From assembly GCF_030551255.1 (NCBI RefSeq), contig NZ_CP130630.1, forward strand, positions 7,731,501 to 7,795,500: 64,000 nt of DNA, given 5' to 3'. The translations under genes and the position numbers were made by a program. This document shows positions 17,999 through 27,963 of the stretch, piece by piece. Each line of letters begins with the position of its first letter. Within the stretch, counting starts at the first letter, position 1. This stretch comes from Streptomyces sp. NL15-2K (lineage in GTDB: Bacteria; Actinomycetota; Actinomycetes; Streptomycetales; Streptomycetaceae). The notes under the pieces were generated by a model that was given only the letters and a program-made list of their open reading frames with translations, had not been told where the DNA came from and did not search any database.

Positions 17999-18589
17999 TT
18001 ACTTCAGGCGGTTCCGGATCCGCTCCCGCATCGACGCCATCGTGAAGCCCCTCGGGTCCGTCTTCCCCGGCTGCCACTCCCGGTGGCCGATGACCGACCG
18101 CTCCGTCCACCCGTGGTGGCGGCAGATCGCGGCGGCCGCTTTCTCGATCGCCTCCAGCTGGGCGGCGGGCCAGGGGTCCTCGCCGTCCCCGAGGTTCTCG
18201 CACTCGAAGCCGTAGAAGTGCCGGTTGCCGTCGGTGTTGGCCTCGTTGTCGTGCGGCAGCGCCTTCTCGGCGATCACCGCGCGCAGTACGTCGTCGTCGC
18301 CGAGGCCGGCGTGATTGGCGCGGCCGTACCCGACGAGATGGACCCTGCCGTCCTTCGTGATGACGCCGTGGCACAGCGGCCCCGGCAGGTCCGCGTAGCC
18401 GTCCCGGCAGAGTTTCACCGTCCGCTCGCTGCCCTTGGTCACCGTGTGGTGGATCATCACGCCGTGGACCGGGCCCCAGGGGCCCTTGTGGTTGCGGTTG
18501 TGGTGCTCCCAGTCGCCGACCTCGACGACGGTGAGCCCCTCCGCCTTCAGCCCGGCCAGGAACTTGCCCGCGGACATGGGTGAGGCCAT
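17999..18589 (-). CDS. N-acetylmuramoyl-L-alanine amidase (Amidase_2/PGRP fold)
   Basis: A 196-residue amidase. Zinc ligands are expected from VMIHHTVTKG, the middle RANHAGLGDDD segment and the C-terminal SVIGHREWQPGKTDP. It cleaves the bond between muramic acid and the stem peptide. There is no signal peptide or wall-binding domain, so it may act inside the cell, leave by another route, or derive from a phage lysin. AAGGAGG precedes the ATG at a good distance. Confidence 0.88.
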   Translation of the reverse strand: MASPMSAGKFLAGLKAEGLTVVEVGDWEHHNRNHKGPWGPVHGVMIHHTVTKGSERTVKLCRDGYADLPGPLCHGVITKDGRVHLVGYGRANHAGLGDDDVLRAVIAEKALPHDNEANTDGNRHFYGFECENLGDGEDPWPAAQLEAIEKAAAAICRHHGWTERSVIGHREWQPGKTDPRGFTMASMRERIRNRLK

Positions 18590-18874
18590 GATCGCCTCCT
18601 TCGTGCTGCGTGCCGACCGCCGTGCGCGGCCGTCTGGTACCGCTGTCTTGTACCGGAACCGGACGATCCGGACCACGTCGTTCGCACGGTGTGCGAGCCG
18701 ATCCGGACAACTTCCGTCCGCTGGACGGGATCCCCATATGTGCCCAGTCGGACGGTGATCCATTCCCGCTCTTTCGTGTAATAGCACCAGCTCCGATCCG
18801 CTGGAAGGCTTGTCCGTGCAGATCGATGCCCGGCGCAGATCGGTGCCGGTGCATGACCGGGAGGGCAATTCCTT

Positions 18875-20281
18875 ATGTCGGTAGGCGAAGAGGTCCGCAC
18901 CGAGCAGGACCGGCCGCAGCAGAGCCTCGGCACGGCGGCCGCGCGGAACCTGGCCACCACCACCAAGTCCGTACCTCAGATGCAGGAGATCAGCTCCCGC
19001 TGGCTGCTGCGCATGCTTCCGTGGGTGAACGTGCAGGGCGGCACGTACCGGGTGAACCGGCGGCTGACCTACGCCGTCGGGGACGGCCGCGTGACGTTCG
19101 TGCAAACCGGCGACCGCGTCGAGGTGATCCCCGCCGAACTGCGCGAACTGCCCGCGCTGCGGTCGTACGAGGACGAGGACGTGCTCACCGAGCTCGCCCG
19201 GCGCTGCGAGCAACGGGAGTTCGCCGCCGGGGAGGTGATCGCCTCCTTCGGCAGTCCGACCGACGAGGTGTACCTGCTGGCACACGGCAGGGTGGAGAAG
19301 TTCGGCACGGGCCCGTACGGGGAGGACGAATCCCTCGGAGTCCTCGCCGACGGGGCGCACCTCGGCGACCAGGCGCTCCTCGACTCCGACGCCATCTGGG
19401 AGTACACGGCCCGCGCGGTCACCTCCTGCACGGTCCTCGTGCTGCCGCGCCAGGACGTCGAGCAGGTCGCGGAGCGTTCGGACTCCCTGGGCGAGCACCT
19501 CCAGGCGCTGCGCTCGATCCCCTCGCAGCGCACCAACAAGTACGGCGAGAAGGAGATCGACCTCGCGGCGGGCCACGACGGTGAGCCGGACATCCCGCAC
19601 ACCTTCGTCGACTACGAGGCCAGGCCCCGCGAGTACGAGCTGAGCATCGCCCAGACCGTGCTGCGCATCCACTCGCGCGTGGCCGACCTCTACAACCAGC
19701 CCATGAACCAGACCGAACAGCAGATCCGGCTGACGGTCGAGGCGTTGAAGGAACGCCAGGAGCACGAGCTCATCAACAACCGCGAGTTCGGGCTGCTGCA
19801 CAACTGCGAGTACGACCAGCGGCTGCAGCCGCACGACGGCGTGCCCAGCCCCGACGACCTGGACGAGCTGCTCAGCCGGCGGCGCGGCACCAAACTGCTG
19901 CTCGCCCACCCGCGCGCGATCTCCGCGATCGGCCGCGAACTCAACCAGCGCGGACTCGTCCCCGAGACCATCGACATGGCCGGCAACCGGATCCCCACGT
20001 GGCGCGGGGTACCGATCTACCCCTGCAACAAGATCCCGGTCACCGAGGCCCGTACGACCTCGATCATCGCCATGCGTACCGGCGAGGCCGAGCAGGGCGT
20101 CATCGGCCTGCAGCAGGCCGGCATCCCGGACGAGATCGAGCCGAGCCTGTCCGTGCGCTTCATGGGCATCAATGAGCAGGCGATCATCAAGTACCTGGTG
20201 ACGGCCTACTACTCGGCCGCGGTTCTCGTGCCGGACGCGCTCGGCGTCCTGGAGAACGTCGAGATCGGCCGCTGGAGGTGA
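18875..20281 (+). CDS. Family 2B encapsulin nanocompartment shell protein (EshA-like)
   Basis: A 468-residue HK97-fold shell protein with a cyclic-nucleotide-binding-like domain inserted at roughly residues 90-205 ([20 protein letters not shown] ... LGDQALL). The flanking segments ([20 protein letters not shown] and [19 protein letters not shown]) are shell signatures of the family once called EshA/SrpI. Family 2B shells package terpene cyclases or polyprenyl synthases. The next gene on the same strand is such a synthase, 112 bases on, so this is probably a terpenoid-precursor compartment. GGAGGG lies ten bases before the ATG. Confidence 0.92.
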   Translation: MSVGEEVRTEQDRPQQSLGTAAARNLATTTKSVPQMQEISSRWLLRMLPWVNVQGGTYRVNRRLTYAVGDGRVTFVQTGDRVEVIPAELRELPALRSYEDEDVLTELARRCEQREFAAGEVIASFGSPTDEVYLLAHGRVEKFGTGPYGEDESLGVLADGAHLGDQALLDSDAIWEYTARAVTSCTVLVLPRQDVEQVAERSDSLGEHLQALRSIPSQRTNKYGEKEIDLAAGHDGEPDIPHTFVDYEARPREYELSIAQTVLRIHSRVADLYNQPMNQTEQQIRLTVEALKERQEHELINNREFGLLHNCEYDQRLQPHDGVPSPDDLDELLSRRRGTKLLLAHPRAISAIGRELNQRGLVPETIDMAGNRIPTWRGVPIYPCNKIPVTEARTTSIIAMRTGEAEQGVIGLQQAGIPDEIEPSLSVRFMGINEQAIIKYLVTAYYSAAVLVPDALGVLENVEIGRWR

Positions 20282-20301
20282 CGCTTCCGCACGTGGAAGC
20301 C

Positions 20302-20329
20302 GTGTCCCCGCCCCGCGGGGCGGGTACAC
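20302..20329 (+). other. Hairpin between encapsulin shell and cargo genes
   Basis: A near-perfect 28-bp palindrome (GTGT-c-CCCGCCCCG and its complement, one mismatch) lies 20 bases after the shell stop and 64 before the cargo start. Very strong as RNA, it could act as a partial terminator or mRNA stabiliser giving more shell than cargo. Confidence 0.6.
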
Positions 20330-20393
20330 CCCGGTCGTATGCGACCAGCCACAGCGGAACGCCACCGTCCGCGGACTCTCCGAGGGGGACCCC

Positions 20394-21479
20394 ATGGCCG
20401 AGTTCATGACGGAGACGAAACAGAGCTCCGCAGCGGAGCGACCGCTCGACGGGCACGAGGCGGCGGTGATCCTGGAGGGAGCCCGGGCGTCGGTGGACCC
20501 CGAGCTGCGCTCCGCCCTGGAGTCGCTGCCCGGCTCCATGCGCCGTATCGCGCTCTACCACTTCGGCTGGGAGCACGCGGACGGCACACCGGCGGCCGGC
20601 AACGCGGGCAAGGCGATCCGCCCCGCACTCGTCCTCACCGCGGCCGCCGCGCTCGGCGGACAGCGGGCGCGGGCCGCGGCCGTACGGGCGGCCGCGGCGG
20701 TGGAACTGGTCCACAACTTCACGCTGTTGCACGACGACGTGATGGACCGCGACACCACCCGGCGGCACCGGCCCACCGCGTGGACCGTGTTCGGCGACGC
20801 CGACGCGATCCTGGCCGGGGACGCGCTCCAGGCGCTGGCCCTGCGGCTGCTCGCCGAGGACCCGCACCCGGCGTCCTCGCGGGCCGCCGCCCGACTCGCG
20901 GCCTGCGTGGTCGAGCTGTGCGCCGGCCAGCACGCGGACACGGCCATGGAGCTGTGCCGTCCGGGAGAGGTCACTCTCGACGAGGCGCTGGCCATGGCCG
21001 AGGCCAAGACGGGCGCGCTGCTCGGGTGCGCCTGCGCCCTCGGCGCGCTGTACGCGGGAGCGCCGGAGGAGGACGTCGAGGCCCTGGACGCGTTCGGCCG
21101 TGAGGCCGGGCTCGCCTTCCAGCTCATCGACGACGTGATCGGCATATGGGGCGACCCCGACAGCACCGGCAAGCCGGCCGGCGCGGACCTCGCCGCCCGC
21201 AAGAAGTCGCTGCCGGTGGTCGCCGCGCTCGCCTCCGGCACACCGGCGGCCTCCGAACTGGCCGAGCTGTACGACGTTCCCTACGAGAAGGAGGACGCGG
21301 AGGACATCGCGCGCACGGCGCTGGCCGTGGAGCAGGCGGGCGGGCGCGACTGGGCGCAGGTCCAGGCGGCCGACCGGATGGCCCGCGCCATGCAGGAGCT
21401 GACCCGTGCGGTGTCCGACCCGGAGGCGGCGGGCGGGTTGCTCGCGCTCGCCGAGTTCGTGACGCGGCGCAGCAACTGA
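20394..21479 (+). CDS. Polyprenyl synthase, probable encapsulin cargo
   Basis: A 361-residue trans-isoprenyl diphosphate synthase. The first Asp-rich motif is DDVMD (Asp114, 115, 118). The second is DDVIG (Asp246, 247, with Gly where Asp is usual), a variant common in streptomycete homologues. GKAIRPAL and the KKSLPVVAAL loop are also present. It makes allylic diphosphates of unknown chain length from IPP and DMAPP. The N-terminal 20 residues (Ser/Glu/Thr-rich, before DGHEAAVIL) look disordered and could be the loading signal. It is adjacent and co-directional with the shell gene. Confidence 0.9.
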   Translation: MAEFMTETKQSSAAERPLDGHEAAVILEGARASVDPELRSALESLPGSMRRIALYHFGWEHADGTPAAGNAGKAIRPALVLTAAAALGGQRARAAAVRAAAAVELVHNFTLLHDDVMDRDTTRRHRPTAWTVFGDADAILAGDALQALALRLLAEDPHPASSRAAARLAACVVELCAGQHADTAMELCRPGEVTLDEALAMAEAKTGALLGCACALGALYAGAPEEDVEALDAFGREAGLAFQLIDDVIGIWGDPDSTGKPAGADLAARKKSLPVVAALASGTPAASELAELYDVPYEKEDAEDIARTALAVEQAGGRDWAQVQAADRMARAMQELTRAVSDPEAAGGLLALAEFVTRRSN

Positions 21480-21493
21480 CGGGCGTACGGCAG

Positions 21494-21573
21494 CTGAAGG
21501 TCACCGAGGCCGGCTGAAGGCCACCGAGGCCGGCTGAAGGCCACCGAGGCCGGCTGAAGGTCACTAAGGCCCC
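21494..21573. repeat. Four 20-bp tandem repeats
   Basis: Units begin at 21494, 21514, 21534 and 21554, with CTGAAGGCCACCGAGGCCGG as the consensus; the last unit is diverged. The array starts 15 bases after the polyprenyl synthase stop. Confidence 0.92.
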
Positions 21574-21740
21574 GGAGCCACGGCGAGCGTGCGGCTCCTG
21601 ACCCCGCACGCCCGATGGTGGACTCCGGTCGGCAGGTCCCGCACATCCCCACGGTGTGCGGGACCGGCCCGTTTCCCAGCGGATCCTCTGTAGGCTCAAC
21701 CCCCGTACGGGCGACGACGGTTGAGGCGAAGGGGCGGGAC

Positions 21741-22349
21741 ATGGGCGTGGGGATCCGGACGGCCGACGAGGGTGACCGCGAGCTCGTCGTCCGGCTGCTG
21801 GACGAGGCTTTCCAGGACGATCCGGTCAGCCGCTGGGTGTTCCCCGGTGACGAGCACCGCCGTACGACCCACCCCAGGCTGATGGCCGCGTTCACCGACA
21901 TCGTGCTCGCCGCGGGGCGGATCGATGTCACCGAGGACGGTACGGCGTGCGCGCTGTGGCTGTCCGTGCCCGCGGACGACCACGCGGGCGACGCCGATGA
22001 CGAGGGCCCGGCCCAGGTGCGCGCGGCCGTCGACCCGGAGAACGAGCGCGTCGAACTGATCGGCCGGCTGACCGCCGGCATCCACCCCCCGGGCCGCGCC
22101 CACGCGTACCTGTGGATGATCGCGGTGGCCCCCCAGCGCCAGGGGGAGGGCCTCGGGACCGCGCTCATCGCCTCGGTCCTCGACCGCTGCGACCGCGACG
22201 GGGTGCCGGCCTACCTGGAGGCCAGCAACGCCCGCAGCCGGAAGCTGTACGAGCGCCTCGGCTTCGAGCTCATCGGCCACCCCCTGGATCTGCCGTACGG
22301 CGGCCCGCAGATGTGGCCGATGTGGCGTGAACCCCGGGAACAGGGCTAG
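21741..22349 (+). CDS. GNAT-family N-acetyltransferase
   Basis: A 202-residue GNAT protein. The acetyl-CoA-binding motif A is visible (LWMIAVAPQRQGEGLGTALI), followed by motif B (YLEASNARSRKLYERLGFEL). The substrate is not deducible. I chose the ATG at 21741 (MGVGIRTADEGDRELV), where the fold begins; the 42 extra residues in the longer frame look non-coding. Confidence 0.85.
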   Translation: MGVGIRTADEGDRELVVRLLDEAFQDDPVSRWVFPGDEHRRTTHPRLMAAFTDIVLAAGRIDVTEDGTACALWLSVPADDHAGDADDEGPAQVRAAVDPENERVELIGRLTAGIHPPGRAHAYLWMIAVAPQRQGEGLGTALIASVLDRCDRDGVPAYLEASNARSRKLYERLGFELIGHPLDLPYGGPQMWPMWREPREQG

Positions 22350-22353
22350 GGCC

Positions 22354-22696
22354 CTAGTTCGGCACCACCGTCGCCACGACGCTCGGACAGGCACGTACCG
22401 ACTTGGTGAAGGAGGCGCGCACTTCGGGCCGCCGGTTGGCCTCCAGGGGCATCTCCAGCAGGGCCGGACAGCCCAGATCGGCGATCACCTCGGGGCCGGG
22501 GCGCCGGCGGGTCGTGCAACCGGGCGTCGCTCTGCCGCAGTAGGTCGTCGCGCCCGGTGAAGTGGGCGGAGGCGGTGCCCACGGCCCCCGGCCTCGGCGT
22601 CCCCCCGCGGAATATCAGCCTGCGCGCACCTCGGAGGGCGAGCGCCTCTACCCAGGCGTCGGACGAGCGAGGCCCTGCGCTCAGGTTGCCGGCCAT
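22354..22696 (-). pseudogene. Frameshifted small gene of unknown function
   Basis: Two abutting reading frames together look like one gene of about 113 codons. From the ATG at 22696 (after AGAGAGGA) the frame MAGNLSAGPRSSDAWVEALA runs with high third-position GC as far as DPPAPRP at about 22491. Coding character then passes to another phase, reading EVIADLGCPALLEMPLEANR to a TAG at 22354. The span of 343 bases is not a multiple of three. I do not recognise the product. Either it is a recent pseudogene or the assembly has a one-base error in the GC-rich run near 22490. Confidence 0.6.
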
Positions 22697-22740
22697 GCGG
22701 AGTCCTCTCTCCCACTTTCCGTGGTCTTCGGAAATCGCTT

Positions 22741-22780
22741 GCAACCACTACAGGTGAAGTACTACAACTGGAGTCGTTGC
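22741..22780. promoter_or_regulatory. Direct repeats inside an inverted repeat in a divergent promoter region
   Basis: ACTACAGGTGAAGT (22747-22760) is followed at once by ACTACAACTGGAGT (22761-22774), 11 of 14 identical. Both are bracketed by GCAAC and GTTGC (22741-22745, 22776-22780). This sits between the divergent frameshifted gene and the reductase, as an operator would. Confidence 0.45.
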
Positions 22781-22807
22781 AGTGAAGGCCTACGGAAAGA
22801 GACCAGC

Positions 22808-23392
22808 TTGCGAAAGCTCACCTACTTCATCGCCTGCTCGATCGACGGGTTCATCGGGGACCCGGACGGTGACGCCTCGTCCATGTACCCCTTCGTCGAC
22901 GAGGACTACTCCGCGTTCATCAGGGAGGAGTACCCGGAGACCACGCCGACCCAGGTCCGCCGGGCTTTCGGGTTCGACGACCTGCCGAACAAGCGGTTCG
23001 ACACGATCGTCCAGGGCAGGGCCAGCTACGACCTGGCCCTGAAGGAGGGCATCACCAGCCCCTACGCCCACCTGCGCGAGTACGTCGCCTCCCGCACCCT
23101 GCGGGAGTCGCCCGACCCGAACGTCGAGATCATCGCCGACGACCTGGTCGGCAAGGTCCGCGAACTGAAGGCGGAGGACGGCGAGTTCGGCATCTACCTG
23201 TGCGGCGGTTCCGTACTCGCGGGCGAGTTGGTCGACGAGATCGACGAACTGGTCGTCAAGACCTATCCCGTCGTGTACGGCACGGGTATGCCGATGTTCG
23301 GCTCCGGCTTCGCGGTCGCGGAGTTCACCCTGGAGTCGGTGCGCGGCTTCGGCAACGGCGCCGTGATCCGTACGTACGACAGGAAGCGCTGA
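22808..23392 (+). CDS. Dihydrofolate-reductase-like (RibD C-terminal domain) protein
   Basis: A 194-residue RibD_C/DHFR-fold protein beginning RKLTYFIACSIDGFIGDPDG, with the NADPH-binding IYLCGGSVLAGELVDEIDEL near residue 135 and the typical KTYPVVYGTGMPMFG segment. This group of actinobacterial proteins has no assigned substrate. The likely start is TTG at 22808 with GGAAAG upstream; no ATG or GTG fits as well. Confidence 0.8.
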   Translation: MRKLTYFIACSIDGFIGDPDGDASSMYPFVDEDYSAFIREEYPETTPTQVRRAFGFDDLPNKRFDTIVQGRASYDLALKEGITSPYAHLREYVASRTLRESPDPNVEIIADDLVGKVRELKAEDGEFGIYLCGGSVLAGELVDEIDELVVKTYPVVYGTGMPMFGSGFAVAEFTLESVRGFGNGAVIRTYDRKR

Positions 23393-23418
23393 GCCCCGGC
23401 CAGGCCTACCCTGAGGAC

Positions 23419-23691
23419 ATGGACAGCGACACGCACGTCTGTCCCGTCTGCGGACAGGCCGTCGAAACGGTCGTCCGGCGTCACAAGACGCTGGGCGCGT
23501 GGGTCCCGGTGTGGGTTCCCGGCCCGTGCCGCAACCCGAACTGCGAGGCTTACGCCGAGGAAGGCGCGGAAAGCGCCAAAGCTGCCAAAGTCGCTAAAAC
23601 CGCCGAAACCGCCGAAGGCGGCGCAGCCGCCGGTAAGCCCGGCGCGCCCGCCGCGGGGACCACCGGCACGACCGCCGCGAAGAAACCCTGA
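23419..23691 (+). CDS. Small zinc-ribbon protein with Ala/Lys-rich tail
   Basis: A 90-residue protein. Two CxxC-type knuckles (CPVCG at residues 8-12 and CRNPNC at 36-41) make a zinc ribbon. The rest is low-complexity Ala/Lys/Glu/Thr repeats (KAAKVAKTAETAE). There is an ATG at 23419 with CTGAGGAC before it. It is a conserved streptomycete hypothetical; the tail may vary in length. Confidence 0.7.
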   Translation: MDSDTHVCPVCGQAVETVVRRHKTLGAWVPVWVPGPCRNPNCEAYAEEGAESAKAAKVAKTAETAEGGAAAGKPGAPAAGTTGTTAAKKP

Positions 23692-23810
23692 GCCGCGAAA
23701 AACCTGAGCCGAGTTGTCGAGAACCCCCGACCGGCTCCGACGTCCCCTGTGAGAGCCGCCCACCGCGGGCGGCCCGGCCGAAGACGCCGAAGACGCGAAG
23801 GAGCGGACTC

Positions 23811-24224
23811 ATGAAGTACCTGGTCATGGTGCAGGGCACGCAGGCGGACTACGAGGCGATGCGCGGCAAGGCATCCCCGGGCTCCCCGGCCTGGAGCGAG
23901 CAGGAGGTCCAGGCGATGTACGCCTACATGAGCGCGATCAACGACGATCTGTCGGAGACCGGCGAGATGATCGACGGGCAGGGCCTGGCCGAGCCGGCGC
24001 ACACCCGCACCGTCACGCTCGGCGACGACGGCAAGGCGGTGATCACCGACGGGCCGTACAGCGAGACCAAGGAGCTGATGGCGGGCTACTGGCTGCTGGA
24101 GTGCGAGAGCCTGGAGCGGGTCACCGAGATCGCCGACCGCATCACCCGCTGCCCCCAGCCGGAAGGCGCGCCCAACTACCCGGTGGTGATCCGGCCCGTC
24201 ATGGAAGGCGCCGGGGACATCTGA
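23811..24224 (+). CDS. YCII-related (DGPF) protein of an ECF42 module
   Basis: A 137-residue YCII/DGPF-domain protein starting MKYLVMVQGTQADYEAM, with the namesake DGPYSETKELMAGYWLLE motif. Such proteins are typically encoded directly before ECF42-group sigma factors, and that is the next gene, seven bases on (GTG at 24232 after GAGGAG). Their function is unknown. The sigma gene here is broken, so this gene may have lost its regulator. Confidence 0.9.
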   Translation: MKYLVMVQGTQADYEAMRGKASPGSPAWSEQEVQAMYAYMSAINDDLSETGEMIDGQGLAEPAHTRTVTLGDDGKAVITDGPYSETKELMAGYWLLECESLERVTEIADRITRCPQPEGAPNYPVVIRPVMEGAGDI

Positions 24225-24231
24225 GGAGACC

Positions 24232-25547
24232 GTGAGAGGCACGACCGAGGTCGAGGACCTGCTGCGCCGGCACGCTCCCGCCCGCCGCCCGACCACCACC
24301 CCTCAACGACGCGCTTCGCGCGGCCTCATCCCTCTGGTCCTCGGCGCGCTGGTGAGGCGGTACGGCCACTTCGACGCCGCCGAGGACGCCGTACAGGAGG
24401 CAATGCTCGCGGCGGCCGGACAGTGGCCCTCGGCGGGGCTGCCGGACAACCCGCGGGGCTGGCTCATCAAGGTGGCGTCGCGGCGGCTGACCGACGCCCT
24501 GCGGGCGGAGGAGGCTCGGCGGGCGCGGGAGGAGCGGGTGGCGGCGCTGACCCCGCGCGATGCGTTCGTCACCCCGGACCGGGCGGACCAGGGGCCTCGC
24601 GAGGACGACACGCTCTCGCTCCTCTTCCTGTGCTGCCACCCGGATCTGCCTCCGCCCGCGCAGATCGCCCTCACCCTGCGCGCGGTCGGCGGTCTGACCA
24701 CGGCGGAGATCGCCCGGGCGTATCTCGTCCCCGAGGCGACCATGGGGATGGGGGTCCCCCCGGTTCGAGCGAAGCCGAGAACTGGGGGAGGATCAGCCGG
24801 GCCAAGCAGAAGGTACGGGGCGTGTGCTTCGGGCGCCCGGACAACTGGGCCGCGCGCCTGCCCGCCGTACTGCAGACCCTCTACCTGATCTTCAACGAGG
24901 GGTACACGGCGACCTCGGGCCCGAGCCTCCAGCGGCGTGACCTGGCCCGGGAGGCGATCCGGCTGACCCGCGAGGTCCATCGGCTGCTCCCCGACGACGG
25001 CGAAGTGGCCGGCCTGCTCGCCCTGATGCTGCTCACCGACGCCCGCCGCGACGCGCGCACCGGACCGCACGGTGAGCTGATCCCGCTCGACGAACAGGAC
25101 CGCGGCCGCTGGGACAAGGCGGCGATCGAGGAGGGCGTCGCGCTGGTCACCCGGGCGCTGAGCAGGGGACCCGCGGGTCCCTACCAGGTGCGGGCCGCCA
25201 TCGCGGCCGTACACGACGAGGCGCCGTCCACGGAGGCCACCGACTGGAGGGAGATCCTCGGCCTGTACGACATCCTCGTCCGGCTCGTCCCCGGCCCCGT
25301 CGAACGCCTCGGCCGCGCGGTCGCCGTCGCCCTGGTCCACGGCCCGCGGGCCGGCTTCGCCGAACTGGAGGCGCTGGAGGGGAAGCTGAGCGAGGGGCAC
25401 CGCCTGGACGCGGTCCGCGGCCATCTCCTGGAGTGCGCGGGAGAGTACGACGAAGCCCGCGCCGCCTACGAATCGGCGGCCGCGAGGACCCTGAGCCTGC
25501 CGGAGCAGCGGTACTTGCGGGGGCGGGCGGCGCGGTTGAGGCACTAG
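24232..25547 (+). pseudogene. ECF42-type RNA polymerase sigma factor, disrupted by repeat insertions
   Basis: The upstream part (GTG 24232) encodes sigma region 2 (VLGALVRRYGHFDAAEDAVQ) and the start of region 4. The downstream part, in another frame from about 24791 to the TAG at 25547, encodes ISRAKQKVRGVCFGRPDNWA and the long C-terminal extension typical of ECF42 (LQTLYLIFNEGYTATSG ... LSLPEQRYLRGRAARLRH). They are separated by a palindromic repeat at 24747-24791 that shifts the phase; the first frame then stops at 24888. A second insertion of about 19 codons after LLRRHAP contains the hairpin GCGCTTCGCGC and is in frame. Unless corrected by frameshifting, no full-length sigma factor is made. 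Confidence 0.8.
24747..24791 (+). repeat. Palindromic interspersed repeat, copy 1 (inside the sigma gene)
   Basis: A 45-bp element starting GATGGGGGTCCCCCC and ending TGGGGGAGG, with CGAGCGAAGCCGAG in the middle. Nearly the same sequence occurs at 52862-52904 and 56639-56681. It lies between the codons for PEATM and ISRAKQ of the sigma factor and causes the frameshift. Confidence 0.85.
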
Positions 25548-25581
25548 GTGTGCTTCGGTGTGCGGTTCGACGGACGTCCTC

Positions 25582-25620
25582 TGCTTCTTCAGGACCCGCA
25601 AGTGCTTCTTCAGGACCCGC
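25582..25620. repeat. 18-bp direct repeat, 21-bp period
   Basis: TGCTTCTTCAGGACCCGC at 25582-25599 and 25603-25620. The second copy covers the stop codon of the VOC gene, the first lies between the convergent genes. Confidence 0.9.
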
Positions 25621-26350
25621 CAGGCAGCCCGCCCGTCCCCGGATCGCGCCCCGTCAGGCAGTACAGGCCGTCCGCCGGGTCCCGCATCACTGTCCAGTGG
25701 CTGCCGTGAGCGGCCAGGCGCGCACCGAGCCGTTCGTGGGCGGCGCGGGTCGCCTCGATGTCGGCGCAGGCCAGGTCCAGGTGGGCGGAGAGGGGCCGTT
25801 CCTCGCCGAGGCGCTGGAGGAGGATGCGGATGGGCAGGCCGGGCGGCGGCTCGATCACATGGAATTCGGGGAGAGAGCCGGGCCGCGACTGCCACTCGGG
25901 CAACAGGCCGCTCCAGAAGACGACTTCGGCGTCGTAGAGGGAAGGCGGGATGTCGATGCAGACCTGGTCGAGGCGGCTGCCCCGCACGACCGGCGGCCGG
26001 ACCGACTCGCCGCGCCACGGCACCGCGCAGAACCCCTGCCCGGCGGGGGAGCGCAGCACGACCAGCGTGCCGTGATCGGCCACCGCCTTCGCCCCGAGCC
26101 GCAGCGCCGACACGACGAACTCCGGTACGTCCTCGACGGCGAAGTCGAGATGCGCCCCGCCCGCGCTGTCGACGACGCCCTGGACCTTCACGCACGCGTC
26201 GCCCTCACCCGGCACGAGGGTCACGAACTCGTCCCGCTCACCCCGCGGTTCGGACAGCCGCGTGTCCGTCACCGCGGTCCAGAACCCACCGGCCCGGCCG
26301 AACACGTCCTGGGGCCGGTCGATGAAGGCGTACGTCCAACGGATGCTCAT
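25610..26350 (-). CDS. VOC (glyoxalase/bleomycin-resistance fold) protein, two modules
   Basis: A 246-residue protein with two paired VOC modules. The first runs from about residue 5 to 115 (RWTYAFIDRPQDVFGRAGGF ... AGQGFCAVPW). The second is about 120-240 (LDQVCIDIPPSLYDAEVVFW ... DPADGLYCLTGR). VOC proteins bind metals and act as glyoxalases, dioxygenases or drug-binding proteins; the function cannot be picked here. Convergent with the broken sigma gene. Confidence 0.82.
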   Translation of the reverse strand: MSIRWTYAFIDRPQDVFGRAGGFWTAVTDTRLSEPRGERDEFVTLVPGEGDACVKVQGVVDSAGGAHLDFAVEDVPEFVVSALRLGAKAVADHGTLVVLRSPAGQGFCAVPWRGESVRPPVVRGSRLDQVCIDIPPSLYDAEVVFWSGLLPEWQSRPGSLPEFHVIEPPPGLPIRILLQRLGEERPLSAHLDLACADIEATRAAHERLGARLAAHGSHWTVMRDPADGLYCLTGRDPGTGGLPGGS

Positions 26351-26460
26351 GCGGTGATCGTAGGCAGCGACGCCCGACCCTTCGGCCGAATTTCCACCAC
26401 GTCAGCGTGACAGGCCCTCCATCACTCGCGCGCGTGGTCCTGGAACAGCCTTTGCCTGCA

Positions 26461-26493
26461 GTTCGCCTGGGATTGCCTTGCGCTTGTTTGCAT
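26461..26493 (+). promoter_or_regulatory. Possible PHO box upstream of pit
   Basis: Three 11-base units (GTTCGCCTGGG, ATTGCCTTGCG, CTTGTTTGCAT) resemble the direct repeats bound by PhoP; the first is closest to the GTTCACC consensus. They end six bases before the pit ATG. Confidence 0.4.
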
Positions 26494-26499
26494 TAAGGA

Positions 26500-27654
<1,155 letters not shown>

Positions 27655-27672
27655 GTCACGGGAGTTCACAGC

Positions 27673-27903
27673 ATGAGTCTCGACTGGAGCGCACTGGGCC
27701 AGGTCGCCGCGGTGAGCATCGGCGTCACCGTCGCGGTGGTCGTCGTCTTCGCCCTCGGCGTCCTCGGCCTCGCCCGCTTCGAGGACGCCCGGGAACAGAA
27801 CGGCACCGCCGCCGTCGCCGTCACCCAGGCCGGCCTGTGCTTCCTCGCGTGCGCGGCGGTGGTGGCGTACGGCATCTACCTGATCGTGCCGCAGTTCCAC
27901 TGA
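27673..27903 (+). CDS. Small two-helix membrane protein of the pit operon
   Basis: A 76-residue protein with two hydrophobic stretches (about residues 10-35 and 52-72) around a short charged loop (RFEDAREQNGT). It begins 18 bases after pit and is conserved beside it in streptomycetes. An accessory role in phosphate transport is guessed from position only. Confidence 0.75.
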   Translation: MSLDWSALGQVAAVSIGVTVAVVVVFALGVLGLARFEDAREQNGTAAVAVTQAGLCFLACAAVVAYGIYLIVPQFH

Positions 27904-27931
27904 GTCGGCGCGGTTCCACTGAGTCGCCGCG
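27894..27931. repeat. 19-bp tandem duplication across the stop codon of the small membrane gene
   Basis: GTTCCACTGAGTCGGCGCG at 27894-27912 is repeated with one change at 27913-27931. The first copy contains the stop codon. Confidence 0.9.
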
Positions 27932-27963
27932 GTTCCCATGGGACCGTGAGGAAGGAAGACGCG

